Below, in pieces: positions 24,322 to 33,394 of a stretch of 47,492 bases of DNA. Source of the stretch: Deltaproteobacteria bacterium HGW-Deltaproteobacteria-12 (lineage in GTDB: Bacteria; Desulfobacterota; Syntrophia; Syntrophales; Smithellaceae). The DNA is taken from positions 1 to 47,492 of the forward strand of contig PHBK01000003.1 of assembly GCA_002840565.1 (NCBI GenBank). The letters are read 5' to 3'. The first letter of the stretch is position 1; every line of letters starts with the position of its first letter. A program made the position numbers and the translations under genes. The notes beneath the pieces are model-generated. The model was given only the letters and a program-made list of their open reading frames with translations, was not told the DNA's origin and searched no databases.

Positions 24322-25848
24322 ATGAAATCCACCAGCGAAGATTCACTGCAGACAAAAATAACGAAAGACTCGATAGTAAGAAATTTAGCCAGTATATGCA
24401 GTCAAATATTGGTTTTTATCCAGACAGTTTTAGTCATGCGCATGCTGAATCCGGAGCTTTACGGTATATGGATTGGATTAAATATCATGTTAGCCTATAG
24501 TGGACTTGCTAATTTGGGACTCGAATACGTCCTGGAAATTCGTTATCCCTATTATCGGGGTAAAGAAGATCAGGGAAAATGTGCCAGTATTGCCGATACT
24601 GTATACTTTGTCTGGACTTTAGCAACAGCTCTTTATGTAATGGGAATAATGATTTATACTTTAATATTTTCTCAGCCTTCAAAAATTATTTTTTGGGGTC
24701 TGATCGCCATATCCATACTAATTATTCTTGAACAGCAGACAACATTTTATAACCGCTGGATTACAACAAGTGAAAAAAACTTTTCCTTTCCAAGTTATGT
24801 ATCCATTTTACGCAATGCAGCTTCTTTTTTTATCATTGTTCCCCTGGTGTATTTTTTCTCTGTTGAAGGGCTGATGATCGGGTCTGTCTTAGTATCAGCA
24901 ATGGTATTATTACTGTGGAACCTGAAAACATCCTTTAGGTTTAACTGGAAACCTTCGCTGACAACCTTAAGAGAAATGATGCTCATCGGGATTCCCGGTT
25001 TTCTGGTATCGAGTATCAGCAGTTTTGTTAAGACCGCAGATCGTCTGTTGATTATAGCTTTTTTGGGAGCCACAAGTTTAGGTTATTACGGAATTGTTGC
25101 TATGGGAGGCAGTTTTTTGTATATGATTTTAGCACAGGCCGGCAGCGTTATGGTTCCCCACATGGTAGAACATATGGGGAAAAGCAACGATTCCGCTCAA
25201 TCCCTGGAAAAATATTTGGTCCGCCCAACATTAATCTTTTCTTATGCGTCATCAATATTTCTTGTAATTTGTTTTTTTGCCATCCCTTTAGCCGTTGAAT
25301 TTATTATGCCCAAGTTCACACCCGGGTTGAATGCTTTCTATGTCTTTTTACCCGGATTTTTCTTTTTAAGCATTATTCTGTCTGCTAATAATGTATTATA
25401 TCTCATATTGATCCCCAGGCGCAGGCAAAGATATATTCTTTACTTACAGCTGCTGGCCGCAGCAATTCAGACAGGATTAAGTTTATTGTTTCTTCATTTT
25501 AATTGGGACATAGTCGGAATTGCTTTGGCTGCAACTCTGGCCAGCGCATTTTGGGGACTGACCATGCTTTTGCTATCAATAAAGTATGTGCTCGGGGAGA
25601 AAAAGACGCGCTTGTTGTTTGTGGGTGATGTATTTAAGCCGTTTTTATACGTATGCTTATGCTTGTCCTTGATATATTGGCTGCAAAACCAATGGGATTT
25701 GTCCAATTCACTGGCAATCGTATCCATTAAATTGTTTTCCGGTTTTCTTATTGTGATGCCTTTAATATATTACATGAATAAACGGACGGACATTATTGCT
25801 CTGATTACCCCTGTCATCGCTCGTATGAAAAGCAGCTTATGTCGCTGA
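24322..25848 (+). CDS. wzx: Wzx-like polysaccharide flippase
   Basis: A 508-residue membrane protein of the MOP/MATE-like superfamily with about 12-14 hydrophobic helices. The typical opening LASICSQILVFIQTVLVMRM with MLNPELYGIWI is seen, and later MLIGIPGFLVSSISSFVKTA with DRLLIIAFLGATSLGYYGIV, the second-half repeat of this family. It would move undecaprenyl-diphosphate-linked repeat units across the inner membrane, pairing with the Wzy-like protein at 39576 and Wzz at 3045. The first cytoplasmic residues lack a strong ribosome site. Confidence 0.82.
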   Translation: MKSTSEDSLQTKITKDSIVRNLASICSQILVFIQTVLVMRMLNPELYGIWIGLNIMLAYSGLANLGLEYVLEIRYPYYRGKEDQGKCASIADTVYFVWTLATALYVMGIMIYTLIFSQPSKIIFWGLIAISILIILEQQTTFYNRWITTSEKNFSFPSYVSILRNAASFFIIVPLVYFFSVEGLMIGSVLVSAMVLLLWNLKTSFRFNWKPSLTTLREMMLIGIPGFLVSSISSFVKTADRLLIIAFLGATSLGYYGIVAMGGSFLYMILAQAGSVMVPHMVEHMGKSNDSAQSLEKYLVRPTLIFSYASSIFLVICFFAIPLAVEFIMPKFTPGLNAFYVFLPGFFFLSIILSANNVLYLILIPRRRQRYILYLQLLAAAIQTGLSLLFLHFNWDIVGIALAATLASAFWGLTMLLLSIKYVLGEKKTRLLFVGDVFKPFLYVCLCLSLIYWLQNQWDLSNSLAIVSIKLFSGFLIVMPLIYYMNKRTDIIALITPVIARMKSSLCR

Positions 25849-25858
25849 AGGTTTTATA

Positions 25859-27898
25859 ATGGCCGTCATTGTAGTGGATATCTTATGTTTTCGGTCTTTA
25901 TTTAAGATTCTCGTTTTAAAAGATAGATTCGATACAGTTTATTATTGTTCGCGGAGCAAGTTTATTTCATTGGCAATAAAATTTGCTTCGTGGCTTCGTC
26001 ATATACAGTTTAAAGACTTTGCAGAATTTTCATCCAGCCGTCCGTACACGGATAAACGATCCCGATATGAAGAAATAGAAACCCGTCTGAGCGATTTTTG
26101 TGATATTTATCTAAATAATCTTGCCGATGATATTTACATCAGGGAATACTGTCGGACTCATCAACTCGATTTACGGCTAACGAAGGAGTACCTGAGGCAT
26201 AACGCATACTGGCTGCTCTATAGACCGGTAGAGATCATGGTTAAATGCGAATCTCTTCAGCTGAGTGGCCGCTTATGCTTTATTTTAAGGAAATCACCCG
26301 TTATTCAAATTCTTGCCCCGATGTTTAAAAGAAGCAATGTTAAAATAATATTATATCAATATTGGGGATTCAGTTCTTTTTTAACAGAGCAGGAAGAACT
26401 GATATTTGACTTATATATCAAAGAAACATATTTCAACAATCCTCTTTTGCCGGCGCTTAAAACATTAAGGGATGTTTTGTTGTTTGTTGCTAATTCTTTT
26501 TGTTCCAGAGTGCGGGGAAATATCGCCGCCGGCAATCGGAGGCCAAAGAAGAACAGCGCCAGTATCGGTATAGATAAGTATTTGAATTCGGCTGAGGATG
26601 ATTGCTTCTGGGTCAGATCGTCGCAGATAGATCCGGGGGATATGTATTATTTTGAAGAAAGAATACCACCCGTTAAAAATGTTGAATATTTAACTCATAA
26701 TAAAATCAACAGGGTTCATATTGTCAATAACCCTCTGGAGTGGCTGAAAAAGAATTCCGATCCGGCGAGGAAAACCAGGCAATTGCTTGCTGCAGATTGG
26801 GGCGAGATCAAAAAGTCATGGGGGTCGTATTTATCACAGTGGTTTAAGAGTGTTTCCTTATATGACAGTGAATATAAGTGGAAGCTGCTTATGCTGCTGC
26901 AATTGAGAATTTCCTATGAGTTGTGGAAAAGCGTGTTTCAGCAACTCGGAATAAAAATGCTAATATCTCTGTCGGAAATTGATCCCCTGAAAACAGCCAA
27001 AACCATGGCTGCAAATCATTCTGACGGCTTGGTTGTCAGCGGTCATTTGAGCAACAACCAACTGTACTACGTACCTATGGAATGGTTTTGCGACATTGCT
27101 CTGATCTGGGGAAAGCACTTTCATTCGCATATTTTCCAACGCTATCCCCTCAGGGCTGTCGTCATAACCGGTTATTATTTCGATTTCATATTTAAGGAAT
27201 ATTATGTCCAGGCAAAAAAATTAAGAATGAATCATCCCGGTATGTATATCATAACCTTCATGGACAATGTTTTTTCCCAAGATATTGCATATTCTTCGGA
27301 GACAATAAAACAGGTGTATAGCATGTTTTTTGATATTATTGATTCACATCCAAATGTTCTATTGTTTATTAAGCCGAAAAGAGAAAAGTACTTCCATAAG
27401 ACCAGAAAAGTCATCCCTGTTATAGATAAATATATCAGCAGACAAAAAATATTACTATTTACTGATGATAAACCCGCCTATATTGCCCTGGCTTCAGATT
27501 TAGTCATAGGTCTTGGTATCAGTTCAGCGGCAACTGAGAGCCAGTTTGCTCGCGTTCCTTCTTTCCACTTTGATTTGTCATGTACGGAAAATAATCAGTT
27601 CGCGAAGAATGGACTTGGTAAAATCGTTTTTCAATCGGTTGAGGAAATGAGGGAAGCAATAGAAAAGCAAATCAATCCGGAGACTGCCGCAACATATGAG
27701 GAAATAGACTACTATTATAGAGATCTTGATCCCTTTCGTGACGGCCGGGCCGCGGAACGTGTCGGTGCTTATTTAAAACAGCTTTTCCATGGATACCAGG
27801 CAGGGCTTAGCCATGAAGCTGCACTGGATGATGCGGCAGCCTTTTATTGTAACCAATGGGGTGACGATAAAGTTGTTTCCTTGCCATATTCCAATTAA
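25859..27898 (+). CDS. Large unclassified protein, probably GT-B-type glycosyltransferase
   Basis: A 679-residue soluble protein that I cannot place in a named family. The C-terminal half has alternating hydrophobic strands and helices: GLVVSGHLSNNQLYYVPMEW (about 390-410), VLLFIKPKREKYF, then ALASDLVIGLGISSAATESQ followed by FARVPSFHFDLS near 545-570. The last is like the donor-side G-x-S-S-x-x-x-E element of GT-B enzymes acting with surface polysaccharides. The N-terminal half has no motif I know. It lies between the flippase and an RmlD-like gene. Its size and end resemble the TIGR04326-like product at 36011, so I treat both as candidate glycosyltransferases. Confidence 0.5.
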   Translation: MAVIVVDILCFRSLFKILVLKDRFDTVYYCSRSKFISLAIKFASWLRHIQFKDFAEFSSSRPYTDKRSRYEEIETRLSDFCDIYLNNLADDIYIREYCRTHQLDLRLTKEYLRHNAYWLLYRPVEIMVKCESLQLSGRLCFILRKSPVIQILAPMFKRSNVKIILYQYWGFSSFLTEQEELIFDLYIKETYFNNPLLPALKTLRDVLLFVANSFCSRVRGNIAAGNRRPKKNSASIGIDKYLNSAEDDCFWVRSSQIDPGDMYYFEERIPPVKNVEYLTHNKINRVHIVNNPLEWLKKNSDPARKTRQLLAADWGEIKKSWGSYLSQWFKSVSLYDSEYKWKLLMLLQLRISYELWKSVFQQLGIKMLISLSEIDPLKTAKTMAANHSDGLVVSGHLSNNQLYYVPMEWFCDIALIWGKHFHSHIFQRYPLRAVVITGYYFDFIFKEYYVQAKKLRMNHPGMYIITFMDNVFSQDIAYSSETIKQVYSMFFDIIDSHPNVLLFIKPKREKYFHKTRKVIPVIDKYISRQKILLFTDDKPAYIALASDLVIGLGISSAATESQFARVPSFHFDLSCTENNQFAKNGLGKIVFQSVEEMREAIEKQINPETAATYEEIDYYYRDLDPFRDGRAAERVGAYLKQLFHGYQAGLSHEAALDDAAAFYCNQWGDDKVVSLPYSN

Positions 27899-27910
27899 GA
27901 TGAAGAATAT

Positions 27911-28831
27911 ATGAAGAAAAAAATGTTGATTACAGGTGTTAGTGGGCTGCTGGGTAACAACTTGGCCTACTATTTTAAGGATAAGTTCAATATATTAGGC
28001 TCATATTTGTCATATCCCGTTTCTGTTAATGGCATTCAAACATGCAAAGTTGACCTTTTATCAGAGATGTCGCTTAAAACAGTCGTTAGGGATTTTAATC
28101 CCGATATTGTTGTCCATTGCGCTTCGCTGACCAATGTTGATTACTGTGAAATGAATCATGAAATTACAGACCGTGTGAATGTTACAGGAACAAGGTTTGT
28201 TTTCGAAAGCATAAAGGAAAGAGACACTAAACTTATCTATATCTCATCTGACTCTGTTTATGATGGCGCCAAAGGTAATTTCCAGGAAGTCGACCCGGTG
28301 AATCCTCAAAATTATTACGGTTGGAGCAAATATCAGGGGGAACTGGAGGTTACAGGAAAAACCGGAAATTTGATACTCAGAACAAATATATTTGGCTGGA
28401 ATATTCAGGGTAAATACAGCATCGGCGAATGGATTGTGCATGAATTAATGAGCAAAAGGCAGATTAATGGATTTAGTGATGCCTTTTTTTCATCTATCTA
28501 CAATTTTGAGCTGGCCAAGATATTGGATCTTGCGATTGATCAAGATCTGACAGGATTATATAATTGCGGCAGCAGCACTTCTTTGTCCAAATACGAGTTT
28601 GCCCTGCATATTGCCGACTGCTTTAGCCTGAAGAAAGATCTGATCCGGCCGATTTCGATTGATGATTTTGCTTTTAAGGCAAAGAGGGGGAAAAATTTGA
28701 CGCTCAATATCCGTAAACTGGAAAAGGAATTAAATTACGAATTCCCCACTCTGCCTCAATCCATTGAAGCTTTTTGCAGTGATTATTACAATGGTGTTCA
28801 CAACAGGATAAGAAAAGAAGCAAATGGTTAA
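27911..28831 (+). CDS. RmlD-like SDR sugar-nucleotide reductase
   Basis: A 306-residue short-chain dehydrogenase. It has the NAD(P)-binding MLITGVSGLLGNNLAYYF, RmlD-type DFNPDIVVHCASLTNVDYCE, YISSDSVYDGAKGNFQEVDP and the catalytic YxxxK in NYYGWSKYQGELE. The family reduces 4-keto groups of dTDP- or other NDP-6-deoxyhexoses. It starts 12 nt after the large protein gene. No RmlA, RmlB or RmlC lies in the window, so a dTDP-rhamnose role would need genes elsewhere. Confidence 0.78.
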   Translation: MKKKMLITGVSGLLGNNLAYYFKDKFNILGSYLSYPVSVNGIQTCKVDLLSEMSLKTVVRDFNPDIVVHCASLTNVDYCEMNHEITDRVNVTGTRFVFESIKERDTKLIYISSDSVYDGAKGNFQEVDPVNPQNYYGWSKYQGELEVTGKTGNLILRTNIFGWNIQGKYSIGEWIVHELMSKRQINGFSDAFFSSIYNFELAKILDLAIDQDLTGLYNCGSSTSLSKYEFALHIADCFSLKKDLIRPISIDDFAFKAKRGKNLTLNIRKLEKELNYEFPTLPQSIEAFCSDYYNGVHNRIRKEANG

Positions 28832-28916
28832 ACCGCCTGCTAAATTGTGGTTGCATGTATCCGTTAATAAAGATAAATGTTTAAAAATATAAAATAAACG
28901 ACTTGGCGATGACTTT

Positions 28917-29831
28917 ATGAAAATTACCGTTTTTGGCGGGGCCGGTTTTTTGGGCTCTCATGTGTGTGACAAGCTCTCCGATGCCGGGCATGATGTTTTT
29001 ATCTATGACATTGTTCCTTCTCCCTGGTTGCGGTCTAATCAGACCATGATTGTCGGCGACATTCTCGATGAAGAATCTGTTTATCAGGCAACTGCCGGTG
29101 CCGGTGCGGTCTTCAACTTTGCCGGTATTGCCGATATCGGGGATGCCAATGTTCGTCCTGTGGATACAGTTAAACACAACATTCTTACCAACGCGATTGT
29201 TCTGGAGGCTTGCCGACTTCATTCGGTCGGACGGTATGTTTTTGCCAGTTCGGTTTATGTTTACAGTAAATCAGGGGGATTCTATCGTAGCAGCAAACAG
29301 GCCTGTGAGCAGTACATCGAAAACTACCATGAAGCCTATGGGTTGAAATATACCATCCTGCGCTATGGTTCTCTATATGGCCCCCGCGCAGACGGCAAAA
29401 ACGCGATTTACCGTTTTGTAAAGGAAGCTATGGAAACCGGCAGCATTACATATTACGGCACACCCGACGCCCTGCGGGAATATATCCACGTCGAAGATGC
29501 AGCCCTTTCCAGTGTGGAAGTATTAAAAGACTTATATGCCAACCAGAATATCGTGCTAACCGGCAGTCAGCCGATGACGGTAAGGAATGTCTTTAATATG
29601 ATAGCCGAAATGCTGGGTAAGAAGGTTGAATTTGTGTTCAAAAATGATTTCAGCAACACTCACTATATGATAACGCCCTATTCTTTCAGCCCGCGGCTGG
29701 GCAGAAAGATGATCCCTCCGGTGCAAATTGATCTTGGTCAGGGGGTGCTGCACATAATTGAAGCCATTCATCATGAAATGAACCCTGAACTGCAGAATTT
29801 CAGCGGTTTGTTAGTGAAAGATCAGCCATGA
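28917..29831 (+). CDS. SDR-family NDP-sugar epimerase/dehydratase
   Basis: A 304-residue extended SDR: ITVFGGAGFLGSHVCDKLSD, NFAGIADIGDANVRP, FASSVYVYSKSGG then the catalytic YxxxK in FYRSSKQACEQY, and LRYGSLYGPRADGKNAI. The C-terminal half includes EYIHVEDAALSSVE. Substrate unknown. It overlaps the 2-hydroxyacid dehydrogenase gene by 4 nt (ATGA). An 85-nt gap before it could hold a promoter, but I see no convincing boxes. It opens the run of tightly packed genes up to the aldolase. Confidence 0.8.
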   Translation: MKITVFGGAGFLGSHVCDKLSDAGHDVFIYDIVPSPWLRSNQTMIVGDILDEESVYQATAGAGAVFNFAGIADIGDANVRPVDTVKHNILTNAIVLEACRLHSVGRYVFASSVYVYSKSGGFYRSSKQACEQYIENYHEAYGLKYTILRYGSLYGPRADGKNAIYRFVKEAMETGSITYYGTPDALREYIHVEDAALSSVEVLKDLYANQNIVLTGSQPMTVRNVFNMIAEMLGKKVEFVFKNDFSNTHYMITPYSFSPRLGRKMIPPVQIDLGQGVLHIIEAIHHEMNPELQNFSGLLVKDQP

Positions 29832-30736
29832 AACGGATTGCCATTACCACCAGTTCCTTTGCGCAATTCAGTGAAGAACCGTTGATCCTGCTCCGGCGGG
29901 CGGGACTTGAATATGTATGCAATCCATTCGGCCGCAATCTCACGGAAGAGGAAACCATTGGTCTGCTCCGGGGCTGTGTCGGGGTTGCTGCCGGTACAGA
30001 ACCATTAACAGCAAGGGTGATTGCTGAATTGCCTGAACTTAAAGTAATTTCCCGCTGCGGCGCAGGAATGGACAACGTGGATATAGCCGCTGCGGCGAAA
30101 AAAGGTATTAAATTATGCAGCACGCCGGATGGACCCACTCTTGCCGTGGCCGAACTGACGCTTGCCTTTGCGCTGGATTTGCTGCGCAAAGTAACACAGA
30201 TGGATCGTGGACTCAGGGGTGGTGCCTGGAAGAAGCAGATGGGCAACACCTTAAAAGGCAAAAAGCTGGGCATCATTGGTTTTGGCCGCATTGGTCAGGC
30301 TGTGGCAGCTATTTTTACTGCACTCGGTGCAGATATAGCATTCAACGATCCTGTCGTTGATTCAACTATATATCGGAAGATGTCCATAAGTGAATTGCTG
30401 TCATGGGCGGATATCATCAGCCTGCATAGTTCCAGGTCCGGTGGTGAATGTTCATTATTGGCAATTGATCAATTGCGTAAAATGAAACCGGGGAGTTGGA
30501 TTATCAACGCCGCCCGCGGCGGTCTGGTAGATGAGGGGGCGCTTTACGATCTGCTCAAGTCCGGGCATCTTGCCGGAGCGGCCATAGATGTTTTTGAACG
30601 GGAACCATATGATGGTCCGCTCAAGGACCTCGATAATGTCATTCTTACCCCCCACATCGGCTCGTATGCCAGGGAAAGCCGTATCCAGATGGAGATAGAC
30701 ACAATCAAAAACCTTATTAACTGCTTGAACGAATAG
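29828..30736 (+). CDS. D-2-hydroxyacid dehydrogenase family protein
   Basis: A 302-residue member of the D-isomer-specific 2-hydroxyacid dehydrogenase family. Nucleotide-binding KLGIIGFGRIGQAVAAIF, catalytic Arg in NAARGGLVDEGAL, Glu in DVFEREPY and His in LTPHIGSYARES are all present. It lacks the C-terminal ACT domain of serine-pathway SerA proteins. In this setting it may reduce a 2-keto acid or oxidise a 2-hydroxy acid en route to an acidic sugar. ATGA overlap with the SDR gene; 17 nt before the acyltransferase gene. Confidence 0.83.
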   Translation: MKRIAITTSSFAQFSEEPLILLRRAGLEYVCNPFGRNLTEEETIGLLRGCVGVAAGTEPLTARVIAELPELKVISRCGAGMDNVDIAAAAKKGIKLCSTPDGPTLAVAELTLAFALDLLRKVTQMDRGLRGGAWKKQMGNTLKGKKLGIIGFGRIGQAVAAIFTALGADIAFNDPVVDSTIYRKMSISELLSWADIISLHSSRSGGECSLLAIDQLRKMKPGSWIINAARGGLVDEGALYDLLKSGHLAGAAIDVFEREPYDGPLKDLDNVILTPHIGSYARESRIQMEIDTIKNLINCLNE

Positions 30737-30753
30737 GCATTCTTTCTTAAAAA

Positions 30754-31299
30754 ATGAAAATGTCAATTAAGCTTTGGGAAAGGTTTCGCTCCATCGGGCG
30801 ACGTATATACGGATTAGCACTCAAACAATTTCTTGCCGGCTGCGGCAGCGATTTTGCTCCCGGATTTCCTTTAAAAATAGTGGGTGGAGAAAATATAACA
30901 ATAGGCGAAAAATTCAGTTCCATGGGGCCTGATTACTTGTATGGAGATGAAGGTGAAATAAGCATTGGAAACAATGTGCTCATCAATACAAATGTTCAGA
31001 TCGGAGCTTCTCGGGGCAAAATTCATATCGGAAACCATGTAATTATCGGGGCGAACGTTGTAATCCGGGCAGCTGACCATGGTATAGCCCGTGCAGGACT
31101 GATAGTGAATCAACCTCATAGAGGGGGCACTATTACGATTGAAGACGATGTCTGGATTGGATCCAATTGTGTCATCTTGAGAAATGTTCGACTAGGCCGG
31201 GGATGTGTTGTCGCAGCCGGTGCCGTTGTAAAAAAGGACGTCGAACCATACTCCATTGTTGCCGGTGTTCCCGCCCGGAAAGTTGCTGAACGTGTCTGA
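30754..31299 (+). CDS. Hexapeptide-repeat acyltransferase
   Basis: A 181-residue left-handed beta-helix protein: ITIGEKFSSMGPDYLYGDEG, ISIGNNVLINTNVQIGASRG, IHIGNHVIIGANVVIRAADH with a catalytic-type His, ITIEDDVWIGSNCVIL, and the ending VVKKDVEPYSIVAGVPARKV. It probably acetylates a sugar hydroxyl or amine with acetyl-CoA. The next gene overlaps its end if started at GTG 31292. Confidence 0.82.
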   Translation: MKMSIKLWERFRSIGRRIYGLALKQFLAGCGSDFAPGFPLKIVGGENITIGEKFSSMGPDYLYGDEGEISIGNNVLINTNVQIGASRGKIHIGNHVIIGANVVIRAADHGIARAGLIVNQPHRGGTITIEDDVWIGSNCVILRNVRLGRGCVVAAGAVVKKDVEPYSIVAGVPARKVAERV

Positions 31300-31915
31300 G
31301 CGTATTATTTTTTGGGATTTCGACGGTGTCATCAAAGACTCCGTGGATATCAAAACGCATGCTTTTGTTCAGTTGTTTCAGCCTTATGGTCCTTACGTAG
31401 CGGAACGTGTGCTTAAGCACCACGAGGCTAACGGGGGTATGTCCCGCTTTGACAAACTGCCTTTATATTTGCGTTGGGCCGGCGAAGAGCCAACGGAAGA
31501 TCGAGTTAAAGAGCTTTGCGAAAAATTCAGCAAAGCAGTGTTGCAAAGTGTAATTGATGCTCCGTGGGTGCCCGGTGCACAGGAGTATATCCGGACGAAT
31601 CCTCATCTGCAGATATTCGTGCTGGTATCTGCAACCCCCCAGGAGGAAATTGAAAAAATCATACAGGCGCTGGGTTTGGCGGGATCTTTTGCGGCTGTGT
31701 TTGGAGCACCGACAAGCAAGAAGGAGGCAATTCGCCTGACTCTCAGCCGTTACAAAATACCTCCGCACCAGTGTTTGATGATCGGTGATGCCATAGCCGA
31801 CTGGGATGCAGCAATGGCCAACGAGGTTCCCTTTTTGCTCAGACGACATGGGACTAATGAAAAAGTATTCGAAAACTATACAGGCAATTCAGTGGAGGAT
31901 TTTACAGCCCTATGA
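31292..31915 (+). CDS. HAD-family phosphatase (possible KdsC-like role)
   Basis: A 207-residue HAD hydrolase from GTG 31292, preceded by GGAAAG at good spacing; the frame runs back to TTG 31256 but that extension is not conserved-looking. Motif I is IIFWDFDGVIKDSVD, motif II LVSATPQEEIEKI, motif III Lys in GAPTSKKEAI, and motif IV LMIGDAIADWDAAM. The gene overlaps the acyltransferase gene by 8 nt and the aldolase gene by 4 nt. Coupling to an HpcH/HpaI aldolase suggests removal of a phosphate from the aldol product or its aldehyde substrate, similar in role to KdsC in Kdo synthesis. The role is inferred. Confidence 0.82.
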   Translation: MSERIIFWDFDGVIKDSVDIKTHAFVQLFQPYGPYVAERVLKHHEANGGMSRFDKLPLYLRWAGEEPTEDRVKELCEKFSKAVLQSVIDAPWVPGAQEYIRTNPHLQIFVLVSATPQEEIEKIIQALGLAGSFAAVFGAPTSKKEAIRLTLSRYKIPPHQCLMIGDAIADWDAAMANEVPFLLRRHGTNEKVFENYTGNSVEDFTAL

Positions 31916-32670
31916 ACCGACTAGAAAAAATTCACCTCATTCGTCAATCTCTTCAGGAAGATAAGCCGTCCGTTGGCAGCTGGATGCAAATTCCCCATGC
32001 GTCAGTAGCCGAGATCATGGGGCAGGCCGGATATGACTGGGTGGCGGTAGATTTGGAGCATGGCTCGATAGGCGTACATCAATTGCCTGATTTGTTTCGG
32101 GCACTGGAGCTGGGGGGCACTCTGCCCTTGGTAAGGCTTGCACAGGGGAACACTAAAGACTGCAAACAGGCGCTCGATGCCGGAGCGGGAGGGGTGATTG
32201 TTCCCATGGTGGAAAGTGCGGAACAACTCGCGTATATCCGCGATGCCTGTTGCTGGCCTCCGTCAGGCCGCCGCGGTGTTGGATTTTCCCGGGCGAATAT
32301 GTTTGGTAAAAATTTTGATATTTACACGGCGGAAGCGCAAGCTCCATTGCTTGTGGCGATGATTGAAGACATCCGTGCAGTAGGCCGGTTAGACAAAATA
32401 CTTCAAGTCCGCGGGCTGGATGCAATTTTAATTGGTCCGTATGATCTTTCCGCATCTCTCGGACTGACAGCGAAATTTGCAGATCCTGAATTTTCAAAAA
32501 CGATGCAACAAATTATGGATCTTTGTATTCATTACCATGTGCCCTGCGGTGTGCATGTAGTAATGCCGGAACCTGCCGAGTTAAAAAAGCGAATCGCTGA
32601 AGGTTATCGCTTTATTGCTTATTCAATTGATGCGGTATTGCTCTATACTGCGGCGGGTTCGCCATCCTAA
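31912..32670 (+). CDS. HpcH/HpaI-family class II pyruvate aldolase
   Basis: A 252-residue TIM-barrel aldolase: [13 protein letters not shown] with the base-type His50, LVRLAQGN with Arg75 for pyruvate, [10 protein letters not shown] with Glu152, and [12 protein letters not shown] with Asp178, the metal ligands. The family joins pyruvate to an aldehyde to give a 2-keto-3-deoxy (and 4-hydroxy) acid, or the reverse. Degradation operons usually carry it; here it lies in a glycan locus next to a HAD phosphatase and, 2.6 kb on, a KdsB-like cytidylyltransferase. A biosynthetic role making an ulosonic acid is my inference. Confidence 0.85.
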   Translation: MNRLEKIHLIRQSLQEDKPSVGSWMQIPHASVAEIMGQAGYDWVAVDLEHGSIGVHQLPDLFRALELGGTLPLVRLAQGNTKDCKQALDAGAGGVIVPMVESAEQLAYIRDACCWPPSGRRGVGFSRANMFGKNFDIYTAEAQAPLLVAMIEDIRAVGRLDKILQVRGLDAILIGPYDLSASLGLTAKFADPEFSKTMQQIMDLCIHYHVPCGVHVVMPEPAELKKRIAEGYRFIAYSIDAVLLYTAAGSPS

Positions 32671-32713
32671 AACTTGGGAATATATAATTAGCAGTTCGAC
32701 TGGAATAAAATCC

Positions 32714-33346
32714 ATGAAATATATCCATGTAATAGAAAAACTTTATTCAATCGGTATCTTTCAGAAATATATTTTTAAAATTCTGTTATCAAGAAGAAGA
32801 AATCAATTCGATAATGATTATTTGCGCTACATACTTTCAAAATACCACAATATTCGCATAGGACCATATAGCTATGGTGGGTGTTTTGATTACAATAACA
32901 TTGCGCCCGGCACGAAAATAGGAAAGTTTTGTTCCTTTGCCAGCAATGTTTTTATTATAACCCAAGATCACCTGAAAACAGCCGTAACAACACACCCGTT
33001 TTTGTTTAAGCCGGATTTTGGTTTAGTTAACGAGGATATCAGAGAGGCTCATCATCTTGAAATCGGCAATGATGTTTGGCTTGGATATCATTCAACTATC
33101 TTACCCGGTGCTTCTTATATCGGGGATGGGGCTGTTGTCGCAGCCGGGGCGGTTGTAACAAAGGATGTGCCGCCTTATGCGGTTGTTGCCGGAATGCCTG
33201 CAAAGATAATTAAGTACAGATTTCCTGATAATATAATTAACGAGTTGCTAAAGATTAAATGGTGGGACTGGCCGGCTGAGCAAATATTTTTGAATTATAA
33301 TGCATTTTACGATGTTGAAAAATTCGTAGATAAATATAAGCGGTAA
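32714..33346 (+). CDS. CatB/XAT-type hexapeptide acyltransferase
   Basis: A 210-residue protein when started at ATG 32714 (the frame runs back to 32615, overlapping the aldolase, without sense). The beta-helix includes [40 protein letters not shown] with the catalytic-type His, [19 protein letters not shown] and [19 protein letters not shown]. The large loop after the His is typical of the xenobiotic-acetyltransferase branch. The likely role is O-acetylation of a sugar in the glycan. Confidence 0.8.
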   Translation: MKYIHVIEKLYSIGIFQKYIFKILLSRRRNQFDNDYLRYILSKYHNIRIGPYSYGGCFDYNNIAPGTKIGKFCSFASNVFIITQDHLKTAVTTHPFLFKPDFGLVNEDIREAHHLEIGNDVWLGYHSTILPGASYIGDGAVVAAGAVVTKDVPPYAVVAGMPAKIIKYRFPDNIINELLKIKWWDWPAEQIFLNYNAFYDVEKFVDKYKR

Positions 33347-33394
33347 TCAGTAAATAAACATTAATAAAACAAATTACTATTAAAGTGAGATTGT

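Noticed and set aside
28832..28916. Internal promoter in the 85-nt gap before the SDR gene
   Set aside because: TTGCAT is present but no convincing -10 box lies at the right spacing in this A/T-rich gap.
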